From: BOG-908 sp965199235
GTDB taxonomy: Bacteria; Pseudomonadota; Alphaproteobacteria; Acetobacterales; Acetobacteraceae
Direction: 5' to 3'
NCBI GenBank assembly: GCA_965199235.1
Contig: CBDAQU010000002.1
Span: forward strand, 2,852,001-2,916,000
DNA: 64,000 nucleotides
Of this stretch, positions 16,119 through 24,534 are shown one piece after another; position 1 is the first letter of the stretch; each line of letters opens with the position of its first letter. The position numbers and the translations under genes were made by a program. Below the pieces are notes generated by a model. The model was not told the origin of the DNA, made no database searches, and was given only the letters and a program-made list of their open reading frames with translations.

Positions 16119-17317
16119 TTCCCGTTTCGGCAGGGGGTCGGGCCGCGCCCCTGCCGTTATTGCGCGCCTTGCTGCTCCTGTTCGTCGCCGCAGGCTTCCT
16201 GCTGCCCACCGAGCCCGCCTACGCCGTCGTGTTTTACGCGTCGCTGCTGCCGCTGGCCGTGTTGGGCAGTCGGGTGGCGTGGCGCGCCGTCATCCTCGAT
16301 CCTGGGGCGGTGCTGGGCGGACTGCTGATCCTGTGGTCGGCGTCCACCCTCGTCTGGGGGCACGACGACGGTCACAGGAGTTTCCGCTTCGCCGCCGGCG
16401 CCGCCTCCACTCTGGCGTTTTTCGCAGTCTCCCTGCGGGCGTGGCGGGATGCGCCCATGGCGTGGCGCCGGCTCGCCACCGTGCTGATCTGGACGGGGGC
16501 GGCCAACGCCGTCCTCTCCGTCGGCCTCGGCCCGTTCGAGCCGCAGAACGGCGACCGCCTGCACGGCTGGGGGGCGACGTCGCACCCAATCCTGGGTGCC
16601 TCCGTCATGGCGGCCGGCTACCTGGCGGCGCTGACCAGGGTGCTTGGCGAACCGCAGGCCAGGGCGGCCAACGCGGCTGCCTGCGCCGCCATGGCGCTGT
16701 TCATCGTGCTGACCGAAAGCCGTGGTCCGTTGCTGGCTGCGTCGGCGGCCACCCTGTTCCTGTGCGCCGCGGGGCGCTGGCGCTGGCGGGCTTTGGCGTG
16801 CGTCGGCATCGGGACTGCCGCCTGGCTCGCCCTGCCGGGAGCGGTAAGGCACCACCACGCGGCCGTGCTGGTTGCGCGCGGGTCGTCCCACCGGTTCGAG
16901 ATCTGGCATCGCACGCTGCAGATGATCGCGGCCCATCCGCTGCTCGGCAACGGCCTGGCGGCCAACCTCGACCTGCCTGGCATGACCTTCCCGCACGACC
17001 TCTATTTGTCCGTGCTGTTCTACAGCGGCGCGGTGGGGCTGCTGCTGTTCGCGGGCCTCGCTTGCGTGGTGACGCTGCGGCTGTGGCACGGGCGGCGCGC
17101 GCCTGGGCTGGACTGGCTGTGGATGGTGGCGCTGTGGATCAACACGGTGCTGTCCGGGCTGACCGATCTCGGCCAGATCACCAAGGGGCCTGGCGCCATG
17201 TGGTTCATCGTCTGGCTGCCGGTGGCGCTCATCCTGGCTCGCCCGGCGCGATCTCTGGGTGCTGCCGATGCGGCCTTGTCGGTAGGTAAAGTATCGCCGG
17301 CCGGACCGACGCCTTGA
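16115..17317 (+). CDS. O-antigen ligase/polymerase family membrane protein
   Basis: 400 residues from ATG 16115, overlapping the upstream stop by four bases. The protein is largely hydrophobic with about ten predicted membrane segments. A central periplasmic loop contains RFEIWHRTLQMIAAHPLLGNG and then FPHDLYLSVLFYSGAVG; this R...W...GxG...H arrangement is the Wzy_C/WaaL signature. Such proteins join undecaprenyl-linked glycan to an acceptor, or polymerise repeats, on the periplasmic face of the inner membrane. Ligase and polymerase cannot be separated by sequence here. The coupled glycosyltransferase supports a role in surface polysaccharide. Confidence 0.85.
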   Translation: MIPVSAGGRAAPLPLLRALLLLFVAAGFLLPTEPAYAVVFYASLLPLAVLGSRVAWRAVILDPGAVLGGLLILWSASTLVWGHDDGHRSFRFAAGAASTLAFFAVSLRAWRDAPMAWRRLATVLIWTGAANAVLSVGLGPFEPQNGDRLHGWGATSHPILGASVMAAGYLAALTRVLGEPQARAANAAACAAMALFIVLTESRGPLLAASAATLFLCAAGRWRWRALACVGIGTAAWLALPGAVRHHHAAVLVARGSSHRFEIWHRTLQMIAAHPLLGNGLAANLDLPGMTFPHDLYLSVLFYSGAVGLLLFAGLACVVTLRLWHGRRAPGLDWLWMVALWINTVLSGLTDLGQITKGPGAMWFIVWLPVALILARPARSLGAADAALSVGKVSPAGPTP

Positions 17318-17379
17318 GGCCAAGCCGGCTGCGCCGGTCGCTTCGCGAGCCTTGACCCGTCATGCCCGGCCGGAAGAGC

Positions 17380-17457
17380 GGCTTGATATCGGCAAGGACG
17401 AAGTCTGCACGATCGACGCGAAGCTCTGCCTGAGCCGGCTCTCTTCGGTATCAAGCC
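17380..17457. repeat. Inverted repeat in intergenic region
   Basis: GGCTTGATA (17380-17388) and TATCAAGCC (17449-17457) form a 9-bp perfect inverted repeat about 60 bp apart, with further partial pairing inside. It lies between the convergent O-antigen ligase and YgjP-like genes. It could be a terminator or a repeat relic; no T-run is present. Confidence 0.35.
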
Positions 17458-17502
17458 CTCGGGAACACCATCGCGGATCGAACGCAGGCCGCCCACCAAA
17501 GC

Positions 17503-18204
17503 TCACCCGACCCGAAGCAGCCGCGCACCCTCCAGCGTCAACCAAGCCGACGCACGCGCCCGGTGCGGCGTCAGCGCCTCCGTCAGCGCCCAGAACTCCC
17601 GCCCGTGATCCATGTGCCGCAAATGCGCCACTTCATGCGCCACCACGTAGTCCTGCACGTGCGGTGGCGCCATCAGCAGCCGCCAGCAGAACATCAGCAC
17701 CCCGTCCGAGGAACAGCTCCCCCACCGGCTCCTGGTGTCCTTCACCGTCACCCGGCGCACCGCCAGGCCAGCCTGCCCCGCCTTGGCCGAGGCCTGCGCC
17801 GCAAACCTCCGGCGTGCCTCCGCGCGCAGGAAATCGCCGGTACGGCGCGGCAGGAACGCGAGCTCTCCCGAAACGTGCAGCGCACCCTCGGCAAGCCACG
17901 CGCCGCCGGCCGAGCCAGGGCTGTGACGGATCGCATGCGCCACGCCGTCGATCATCACGCTGCCCCCGTCGGCGAACGGCGCGCTCTCCGGCAGTGCGGC
18001 CAGCCTCGCCGAAACCCAGCCGGCGTTCTGCCGCAGCAGCGCCATCCCCGCCGACCGCCCCGCCCGGCTCGGCAGGGTCACCACCACCTGTCCCTGCCGC
18101 GCGTCGATGCGCAGCGTGATCCGCCGCGCCCGCTTGTGGCGCCGCCAGCAGATTTTCGCCGGCCCGCCCGGCAGGGCGACCGACTCAGGCGGCAGATCTC
18201 TCAC
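17503..18204 (-). CDS. YgjP/DUF45 family metal-dependent hydrolase (SprT-like zinc peptidase fold)
   Basis: 233 residues from GTG 18204. The conserved region includes the VKDTRSRWGSCSS segment (about 154-166) and the zinc motif HEVAH (H190, E191, H194) followed by H200 in HMDHGREFW as a likely third ligand. These define the M48-related DUF45/YgjP family, cytosolic metallopeptidase-like proteins of uncertain substrate that often occur near nucleic-acid or stress genes. Length is typical. It is convergent with the O-antigen ligase gene and lies 45 bp downstream of the haloacid dehalogenase gene on the same strand. Confidence 0.88.
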   Translation of the reverse strand: MRDLPPESVALPGGPAKICWRRHKRARRITLRIDARQGQVVVTLPSRAGRSAGMALLRQNAGWVSARLAALPESAPFADGGSVMIDGVAHAIRHSPGSAGGAWLAEGALHVSGELAFLPRRTGDFLRAEARRRFAAQASAKAGQAGLAVRRVTVKDTRSRWGSCSSDGVLMFCWRLLMAPPHVQDYVVAHEVAHLRHMDHGREFWALTEALTPHRARASAWLTLEGARLLRVG

Positions 18205-18249
18205 CGCCGGACCATGACGGCTCGAGGCGAGTCGGGCAACGCCGCCGCC

Positions 18250-18975
18250 TCAACGCTCCAGCAGACGGGCCAGCTCGACGAAGTCGGCCGCCACCAGATC
18301 CCAGTCCCCTTCAGGGCCGGCATCCTGCCCGGCCCGCTGCGGGCCATGCTCCAGCGGCCGCGGCACGAAGCAGGTGCGCAGGCCGCAGCCGCGCGCCGCT
18401 TCCAGGTCGCTCGGGTGCGCCGCAACCAGGCATAGCTCGCCAGGACGCATCGCCAGCACCTCGGCGGTGCGCAGATAGGCCTCCGGCGCGGGCTTGTAGG
18501 CGCGCACCACCTCGGCGCCCAGTATCGCGTCCCAAGGCAGCCCGGCGCGCTTGGCCACGTCGATCGCCAGGGAGATGTTGGCGTTCGACAGCGGCGCGAC
18601 GACGAAGTGCCGCTTCAGCAGCGTCAGGCCAGGCACCGCGTCGGGCCAGGGGTCCAGCCGGTGCCAGGCCATCGTCAGCGCGTCGATCTCCGCCGGCGGA
18701 ACAGCCGGCGCGTCGATGCCGAACTCGGGCAGCACCGCAACCAGGTTCTCGCGATGCAGCACGTCCAGCCTGGCGAACGGGCGCCGCCCGCTGCGGACCT
18801 CCTCCATCGAGGGCGCATACCGGCGGCGCCAGGCATCGGCGAACGCCCCCGCGCGGGCCGGGTCGGCGCCGTGCCGATCCAGGAACGGCCCTGCCTCCCG
18901 CGCGACGCCGCTGCGCCAGTCCACCACCGTTCCGAACATGTCGAACACGAGCGCGCGCACGCCAGAGAGCATCAT
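18250..18975 (-). CDS. Haloacid dehalogenase type II (L-2-haloacid dehalogenase-like)
   Basis: 241 residues from ATG 18975 (MMLSGVRALVFD); a TTG at 18990 is in frame. The HAD motif I is FDMFGTVVDW (nucleophile D12), motif II is in VAPLSNANISL, the lysine motif is VVRAYKPAPEAY and motif III is LVAAHPSDLEAARGCG. The spacing fits the type II (L-2-DEX) group, which hydrolyses L-2-haloalkanoates; many members act on unknown organic acids. There is no membrane segment. The adjacent acyl-CoA genes start divergently, but a metabolic link is not established. Confidence 0.85.
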   Translation of the reverse strand: MMLSGVRALVFDMFGTVVDWRSGVAREAGPFLDRHGADPARAGAFADAWRRRYAPSMEEVRSGRRPFARLDVLHRENLVAVLPEFGIDAPAVPPAEIDALTMAWHRLDPWPDAVPGLTLLKRHFVVAPLSNANISLAIDVAKRAGLPWDAILGAEVVRAYKPAPEAYLRTAEVLAMRPGELCLVAAHPSDLEAARGCGLRTCFVPRPLEHGPQRAGQDAGPEGDWDLVAADFVELARLLER

Positions 18976-19159
18976 CGGTGGCAACCCCAACCCGTCTTCG
19001 GGCTACGCGCCCGGCACAGGCAGGTTCGATCCGCCCAGTCGAAGGTGATTTGACGTTAGAGGCAGATACCCTAACCTGTGGAGAGGAGACATGGCCGCGC
19101 AAGACGGCCTGCCAGTTATGCCGCCACGATGCACGGCTCGGCGACAGGGAGCGCGAGAG

Positions 19160-20869
19160 ATGGATCACCACGGGTCTGCGACGTTGGCAACCGCACAGGA
19201 CGCACCCACCCGCCACAAGTGGGAGGTGATGTACCCGCCCAACGTGAGCTGGCGGCAGCCGGCGCAGCCAGGCACCCTGCCTGACCTGCTGGACCGCGCC
19301 GCTTCCCAGTGGGGCGACCGCCCGGTGATCGAGTACCGCGACCGGCAGATCGGCTTCCGCAAGCTCGCCGACCTGGTCGATCACCTGGCCGCAGGCTTCA
19401 TCGCAGCAGGCTACGGACCAGGGTCGACGATCGCCCTGCTGCTGCCCAACACGCCGTGGCACAGCGTCTGCTTCTTCGCAGCGCTCAAGGCCGGCGCCAG
19501 GCTGGTCCACCTCAGCCCGCTCGACGCGCCGCGGGAGATGATGTTCAAGCTGACCGACAGCGGCGCCAGCGTCGTCGTGACCACCAACCTGGGCGGGCTG
19601 GCCGCAGGAGCGGCCAAGCTGGTCCAGGCCGGGGCGATCAGGCATGTCCTGGTCGGCGAGGAAGCGCATTGGGGCGGCACGGCGGGCGACCCGGTGGCGT
19701 ACACCGACCAGGTGACGAGGCTGGACGCGATCTTCGCCGACCACCTGCCGGAGAGCTGGCCGGCCATCCGCGCAGAGGACCTGGCCCTGCTGCAATACAC
19801 CGGCGGCACCACCGGGATGCCCAAGGGTGCGATGCTGACCCACGCCAACATGATTGCGGCCGCCTACAGCTACCGCGGCTGGCGCGACCCGGACGAGCCC
19901 CCGTCGGGCACGATGCGGGTGATCGGCGTGCTGCCGATGTTCCACGTCTATGCGCTCGGCGTGGTGCTGCTTCTCAACCTCGCCGAGGGCAACGAGATCC
20001 TGCTGCGGCCGCGTTTCGACATCGCGACCACGCTGCACGACATCGGCGTCAAGCGCGCGACCAGCCTGCCTGCGGTGCCCACCATGCTGATCGCTCTGCT
20101 CAACGATCCCGGCGTGGCGCAGACCGATTTCTCCTCGATGGTGACGGTCGGCTCCGGCGGGGCGCCGCTGCCGACCGAAGTGGCCGGGCGGATACAGCAG
20201 CTCGTCGGCCACGAGATACGGACCGGCTGGGGCATGACGGAGACGGCGGCCATCGGCACGCGCGTGCCGTCCGGCGTGGCTGTCACCCCTGGGCTGATCG
20301 GCGTGCCGCTGCCAAACGTGGAGATGCGCATCGTCTCGCTGTCGGACCCGCAGCGCGAACTGCCGGTGGGCGAGGTGGGCGAGATCGCGATACGCGGGCC
20401 CAACGTGACCGCCGGCTACTGGAACCAGCCCGAGCTGTCGGCACAGAGCTTTGTCGATGGCTTCTTCCTGACCGGCGACATCGGCCGCATGGACGAGAGG
20501 GGGTTGTTCACGCTGGTGGACCGCAAGAAGCGGATGATCATCTCCGGCGGCTTCAACGTGTATCCCGCGATGATCGAGAACAGCATCTACGAGCACCACT
20601 CGGTCGAGGAGGTGATCGTGATCGGCGTGCCGGATGCCTATCGCGGGGAGGCGGCCAAGGCGTTCATCAAGCAGCGCGCCGGCACCGCACCGCTCAGTCT
20701 GGAGGAGCTGCGCGCCTTCTTGGCCGACCGGGTGGGGCGCCACGAAATGCCCACCGCACTTGAAATCCGTGAAAGCCTTCCGAGAAGCCCTGTAGGCAAG
20801 CTTCTCGCCGCTCAGTTGAGCGAGGAGGAACGCGCCAAGGCAGCCTCCACCGTTGCGGCCAAGACATAA
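19160..20869 (+). CDS. Acyl-CoA synthetase (AMP-binding, long-chain fatty acid-CoA ligase-like)
   Basis: 569 residues from ATG 19160, which follows GGGAGCGCGAGAG; an earlier in-frame start at 19091 would add an unrelated tail. Motifs in order: YTGGTTGMPKGAM (about 213-225, phosphate-binding loop), GWGMTETAA, the hinge LTGDIGRMDERGLFTLVDRKKRM, and a C-terminal Lys in RSPVGKLL that is the expected adenylation/thioester catalytic lysine. It activates a carboxylic acid to the acyl-CoA with ATP, feeding the two acyl-CoA dehydrogenases downstream. The acid cannot be specified; long-chain, branched or isoprenoid acids are all plausible. Confidence 0.9.
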   Translation: MDHHGSATLATAQDAPTRHKWEVMYPPNVSWRQPAQPGTLPDLLDRAASQWGDRPVIEYRDRQIGFRKLADLVDHLAAGFIAAGYGPGSTIALLLPNTPWHSVCFFAALKAGARLVHLSPLDAPREMMFKLTDSGASVVVTTNLGGLAAGAAKLVQAGAIRHVLVGEEAHWGGTAGDPVAYTDQVTRLDAIFADHLPESWPAIRAEDLALLQYTGGTTGMPKGAMLTHANMIAAAYSYRGWRDPDEPPSGTMRVIGVLPMFHVYALGVVLLLNLAEGNEILLRPRFDIATTLHDIGVKRATSLPAVPTMLIALLNDPGVAQTDFSSMVTVGSGGAPLPTEVAGRIQQLVGHEIRTGWGMTETAAIGTRVPSGVAVTPGLIGVPLPNVEMRIVSLSDPQRELPVGEVGEIAIRGPNVTAGYWNQPELSAQSFVDGFFLTGDIGRMDERGLFTLVDRKKRMIISGGFNVYPAMIENSIYEHHSVEEVIVIGVPDAYRGEAAKAFIKQRAGTAPLSLEELRAFLADRVGRHEMPTALEIRESLPRSPVGKLLAAQLSEEERAKAASTVAAKT

Positions 20870-20894
20870 GGCCGGAAGACAAGGAATCGACGAC

Positions 20895-22103
20895 ATGGAC
20901 TTGAGGTTTACGCCGGAAGAGGTCGCCTTCCGCGACGAGATGCGGAGCTTCTTCCGCAACAACATCCCCGAATCGACCCGCAACCGGCTGGGCGCCGGCC
21001 GCCACGTGGGCCGCGAGGCCTGGATCGAGAGCCAGCAGATACTCAACAAGGCCGGCCTGGCCGTGCCGCACTGGCCGGTGCAGTACGGCGGCCGTGGCTG
21101 GAGCCCGATCCAGCTCTACATCTACAACGAGGAGATGCTCAAGGAGAACGTGCCCGCTCCGCTGCCCTTCGGCACGCACATGGTGGGACCGGTGATCATC
21201 GCCTTCGGCACCGATGAGCAGAAGGCGCAGTACCTGCCGCGCATCGCCAACATGGACGATTGGTGGTGCCAGGGCTTTTCCGAGCCCGGTGCCGGCTCCG
21301 ACCTCGCCAGCCTGAAATGCCGCGCCGTGCGCGACGGCGATCATTACGTGATCAACGGCCAGAAGACCTGGACCACTCTCGCGCAATGGGCCAACTGGAT
21401 CTTCGTGCTCGCCCGCACCAACCCCGAGGCGCGCAAGCCGCAGGAGGGCATCAGCTTCATCCTGGTCGACATGAAGACCCCAGGCGTGACCGTCCGCCCG
21501 ATCCAGCTGATCGACGGTGAGGCGGAGGTCAACGAGGTGTGGTTCGACGACGTGCGCGTGCCCGTCGCCAACCTGGTGGGCCAGGAGAACCGCGGCTGGG
21601 ATTGCGCCAAGTTCCTGCTCGGCAACGAGCGCAGCAACATCGCCCGCATCGGCGCCAGCAAGAGCCGCCTCAAGCGCATCCGCGAGATCGCCCGCGCGGT
21701 GCCCGCCGGCGACGGCGCGCTGTGGGACGACATGGGCTTCCGCCGCCGCGTCAACGCCGTGGAGGTGGAGCTCAAGGCGCTGGAGATGACCCAGCTGCGC
21801 GTGGTGGCCGACGAGCGCGACCACGGCAACAAGCCGAACCCGGCATCCTCGATCCTCAAGATCAAGGGCTCCGAAATCCAGCAGGCGACGACCGAGCTGG
21901 CGCTGGAGATGGCAGGCCCGTTCGCGCTGGCCTACCACGACGCCGAGCACGACATCCCCGAGGGCACCAACGACCTGCCCGACGGCTTCGGCTGGGCCGA
22001 CACGGCGGCACCCGAGTATTTCAACTACCGCAAGGTGTCGATCTACGGCGGATCGAACGAAATCCAGCGCAACATCATCGCCAAGATGGTGCTGGGCTTC
22101 TGA
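20895..22103 (+). CDS. Acyl-CoA dehydrogenase, larger subunit-like
   Basis: 402 residues from ATG 20895 (MDLRFTPEE), 25 bp after the ligase gene. Sequence features include the FAD/acyl-binding QGFSEPGAGSDLASL, INGQKTWTTLA and the C-terminal KVSIYGGSNEIQRNIIA. In most acyl-CoA dehydrogenases the position before the GT/GS-x-x-IQ motif carries the catalytic glutamate (YEG); here it is Gly (YGG). This is the pattern of enzymes that use a base elsewhere or work as two-gene heteromers with a partner. The neighbouring gene at 22176 encodes a second, shorter family member, so an alpha2beta2-type complex is likely. The substrate is probably bulky or branched, by analogy to such pairs. Confidence 0.9.
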   Translation: MDLRFTPEEVAFRDEMRSFFRNNIPESTRNRLGAGRHVGREAWIESQQILNKAGLAVPHWPVQYGGRGWSPIQLYIYNEEMLKENVPAPLPFGTHMVGPVIIAFGTDEQKAQYLPRIANMDDWWCQGFSEPGAGSDLASLKCRAVRDGDHYVINGQKTWTTLAQWANWIFVLARTNPEARKPQEGISFILVDMKTPGVTVRPIQLIDGEAEVNEVWFDDVRVPVANLVGQENRGWDCAKFLLGNERSNIARIGASKSRLKRIREIARAVPAGDGALWDDMGFRRRVNAVEVELKALEMTQLRVVADERDHGNKPNPASSILKIKGSEIQQATTELALEMAGPFALAYHDAEHDIPEGTNDLPDGFGWADTAAPEYFNYRKVSIYGGSNEIQRNIIAKMVLGF

Positions 22104-22115
22104 CCGTTCGGCGTT

Positions 22116-22141
22116 GGCCCTCTCTCCCCGGGGAGAGGGCC
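22116..22141. repeat. GC-rich hairpin between the two acyl-CoA dehydrogenase genes
   Basis: GGCCCTCTC, a short TC bulge and CCCC pair with GGGGAGAGGGCC, forming a strong 12-bp stem, followed by GGGCGAGGGGG. This matches a REP-like hairpin widespread in proteobacterial intergenic regions. In the 72-bp space between cotranscribed genes it could stabilise or partly terminate the upstream message. Confidence 0.6.
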
Positions 22142-22175
22142 GGGCGAGGGGGCGCAACACAGGCAAGGCAGCACG

Positions 22176-23333
22176 ATGGATTTCGAGTACAACGACGAAC
22201 AGCGCATGCTCAAGGACAGCGTCGACCGGCTGATCGGGCCGGCCTACGACGATCTGGGCAGACGGCGCGAGACGCAGAAGCAGCCGGGCGGCTACAGCGC
22301 CGAGCTCTGGGGCAGATACGCCGAACTCGGCCTGCTGGCGGTCAATTTCTCCGAGGAGGATGGCGGCTTCGGCGGCGGCCCGGTGGAAACCATGGTCGTG
22401 ATGGAAGCGATCGGCCGCGGGCTGGCGCTCGAACCCTACCTCGCGACCGTGGTGTTCGGCGGCAACTTCCTTCGCCTCGGCGGCACGCCCGAGCAGAAGG
22501 CGGCCTGCATCCCCGCCGTGGCCAACGGGTCGCTGAAGCTCGCCTTCGCGCATGTCGAGGTGCAGGCGCGCTACGACCTGTTCGACGTGAAGACGCACGC
22601 CCGCAAGACCGCCGACGGCTACACGATCGAGGGCGACAAGAGCGTGGTCGTCCATGGCGACAGCGCCGACAAGCTGATCGTCAGCGCGCGCACCTCGTCG
22701 GCCAGCCATCGCGACCGGCACGGCATCACCCTGTTCCTGGTCGATGCCGACACGCCCGGCGTCTCCCGGCGTGATTTCGCCACCCAGGACGGCCAGCGCG
22801 GCGCCTCCGTCTCGTTCGGCAGCGTCAACGTTCCGGATAGCGCCATACTCGGCACGCCGGACCATGGCGGCGAGCTGATCGAGCAGGTGACCGACATCGC
22901 GATCGCCGCAGTCTGCGCCGAAGCGGTGGGCGCGATGACCGCGCTGCACGCTCTCACGCTCGACTACCTCAAGACGCGCAAGCAGTTCGGCGTGCCGATC
23001 GGCAGCTTCCAAGTGCTGCAGCACAAGGCGGTGGACATGTTCACGGCGCTCGAGCAGGCCCGCAGCATGGAGTTCTACGCCGCCATGATGGCGACGTCTG
23101 ACGACGCCCGCGCACGCCGCGCAGCGATCTCGGCGGCCAAGGTGCAGATCAACAACTCCGCCCGTTTCGTGGGCCAGACGGCGGTGCAGCTTCACGGCGG
23201 CATCGGGGTCACGATGGAGTACCGCGCCGGGCACTACTTCAAGCGTCTGACGATGATCGAAAGCCTGCTCGGCGACAGCGACCACCACATGCGGCAGATC
23301 GACTCGATCGGCAGCCTGCTGGAAGCTGCTTGA
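22176..23333 (+). CDS. Acyl-CoA dehydrogenase, smaller subunit-like
   Basis: 385 residues starting MDFEYNDEQRML. It has the acyl-CoA dehydrogenase fold (DGGFGGGPVETMVVMEAIG near residue 65, TRKQFGVPIGSFQVLQHK, VQLHGGIGVTMEYRAGHYFKRL). The C terminus lacks the YEG catalytic segment entirely and ends SLLGDSDHHMRQIDSIG, as seen in the partner subunits of heteromeric dehydrogenases. It follows the first dehydrogenase gene by 72 bp. Its stop overlaps the TTG of the potassium channel gene. It most likely forms a complex with the product at 20895; independent activity cannot be ruled out. Confidence 0.88.
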   Translation: MDFEYNDEQRMLKDSVDRLIGPAYDDLGRRRETQKQPGGYSAELWGRYAELGLLAVNFSEEDGGFGGGPVETMVVMEAIGRGLALEPYLATVVFGGNFLRLGGTPEQKAACIPAVANGSLKLAFAHVEVQARYDLFDVKTHARKTADGYTIEGDKSVVVHGDSADKLIVSARTSSASHRDRHGITLFLVDADTPGVSRRDFATQDGQRGASVSFGSVNVPDSAILGTPDHGGELIEQVTDIAIAAVCAEAVGAMTALHALTLDYLKTRKQFGVPIGSFQVLQHKAVDMFTALEQARSMEFYAAMMATSDDARARRAAISAAKVQINNSARFVGQTAVQLHGGIGVTMEYRAGHYFKRLTMIESLLGDSDHHMRQIDSIGSLLEAA

Positions 23334-24280
23334 GCGGAGAGGATGTCGAACCGGGGCTGATCAGCGAGTCCCGGCCTGTCTTCGTCAGCACGCCGCCGAG
23401 ACGGCGGGGGCGGCGCGAGAAATCGGCTCTCATCAACATGGGCAGCTACTCGCTGGCCAAGAAGGGCGTGTCGTATTTCGACTGGGCCGACCCTTACGGC
23501 ATGGCGGTGCGCCTGGGGTGGCGGCGCTTCCTTGCCACCATCCTGTGCATCTACGTGCTGTTCACCGGGTTCTTCGCGGGCGCGTACATGATGCAGCCGA
23601 ACGCGGTCGGCAACGCGCGCGCCGGCGCGTTCTCCGACCATTTCTTCTTCAGCCTGGAAACGCTTGCGACCGTCGGCTACGGCGAGATGTATCCGGCGAC
23701 CTTCTACGGCCATTGCGTGGCGACGGCCGAGATACTGACGGGCGTGTTCTTCAGCGCCATCCTGACCGGGCTGATCTTCGTGCGCTTCTCCAAGCCGCGC
23801 GCCAAGTTCGTCTTTGCCGATCATCCCGTCGTCACCAGGCATAACGGTCGGCCCACCCTGATGCTGCGCGTCGGCAACGGGCGCGCCGCCGTGCTGTCGG
23901 ACGCGAGGGTGAAGATGAGCGTGCTGATGTCCGAAGAGACCACCGAGGGGACCTCGTTCCGGCGCACCCACGAGCTGGCGCTGGCCCGCAACACAATTCC
24001 CGTCTTTGCGCTGACCTGGACGATCATGCACGAGATCGACGAGCACAGCCCCCTGCACGGCCTGGACGCCGCCGCCTTCGTGGCCGACGACGTCAGGATG
24101 TTCGTCTCCCTCGAGGCACGCGACCCTGACCTGGCCACGGTCGTGCACGACCTGCACGACTACGATCCGTCCGAAATCGTCTTCGGCATGCGCTACGCCG
24201 ACGTGATCACCATAGACGAAAACAAACGCCCCACCGCCGACATGACGAGGGTTAGCGAGCTGGAAGCCGACGCCGGCTGA
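23330..24280 (+). CDS. Inward-rectifier type potassium channel (KirBac-like)
   Basis: 316 residues from TTG 23330, overlapping the upstream stop by four bases; the true start could be internal. Features: an amphipathic slide-helix region (SYFDWADPYG), first membrane helix (LATILCIYVLFTGFFAGAY), pore helix and selectivity filter TLATVGYGEM (about 112-120), second helix (VATAEILTGVFFSAILTGLIFVRFSKPRAKF), then a cytoplasmic immunoglobulin-like domain (ADHPVVTRHNGRPTLMLRVGN). This is the complete KirBac layout with normal length. It conducts K+ across the inner membrane, and in the family is controlled by lipids and protons. Its place behind lipid-catabolism genes is unusual. Confidence 0.92.
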   Translation: MSGEDVEPGLISESRPVFVSTPPRRRGRREKSALINMGSYSLAKKGVSYFDWADPYGMAVRLGWRRFLATILCIYVLFTGFFAGAYMMQPNAVGNARAGAFSDHFFFSLETLATVGYGEMYPATFYGHCVATAEILTGVFFSAILTGLIFVRFSKPRAKFVFADHPVVTRHNGRPTLMLRVGNGRAAVLSDARVKMSVLMSEETTEGTSFRRTHELALARNTIPVFALTWTIMHEIDEHSPLHGLDAAAFVADDVRMFVSLEARDPDLATVVHDLHDYDPSEIVFGMRYADVITIDENKRPTADMTRVSELEADAG

Positions 24281-24317
24281 TCATACCAATCGGCCTTGAG
24301 ATCGACATACCCAAACC

Positions 24318-24432
24318 GAAGGCAAGTCCTTCTTTTTTGCAAAAAAGAAGCAAAAAACCTTTGTCGGGCTGTCGCGGGTCAAATGGATAAAGGTTTTTTG
24401 GTCCTTTTTGCAAAAAGGACTGCTTGCCTTTC
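24318..24432. repeat. Inverted pair of AT-rich hairpin repeats
   Basis: Left unit begins GGCAAGTCCTTCTTTTTTGC and ends AAAAAACCTTTGTC near 24366; right unit (about 24382-24432) is its inverted counterpart, with AAAGGTTTTTTGGTCC and TTTTTGCAAAAAGGACTGC. Each unit is itself a hairpin. The pair can fold into one long stem, or act as terminators for both strands between the Kir gene and the lipoprotein gene. Confidence 0.7.
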
Positions 24433-24467
24433 ACGAACCAGACTCGACTGTGATCGCTGTAAATCTC

Positions 24468-24530
24468 TGGTCAAAACAAAGGCCGGACCGGTTTCACGCC
24501 CACCTACTCGCAGACACTCTGCGTGGAACG
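24468..24530 (-). repeat. 116-bp element, partial copy D (module 1 only)
   Basis: On the minus strand this matches module 1 of copies A and B (CACGCAGAGTGTCTGCGAGT, then ACCGGTCCGGCCTTTGTTTT). Module 2 and one outer arm are missing. The sequence switches at about 24531 to a different palindromic element. Confidence 0.6.
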
Positions 24531-24534
24531 CTCG

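Noticed and set aside
17352..18119. Plus-strand 255-residue ORF opposite the YgjP-like gene
   Set aside because: Pro/Ala/Ser/Arg-rich shadow; the minus-strand gene has the HEVAH zinc motif.
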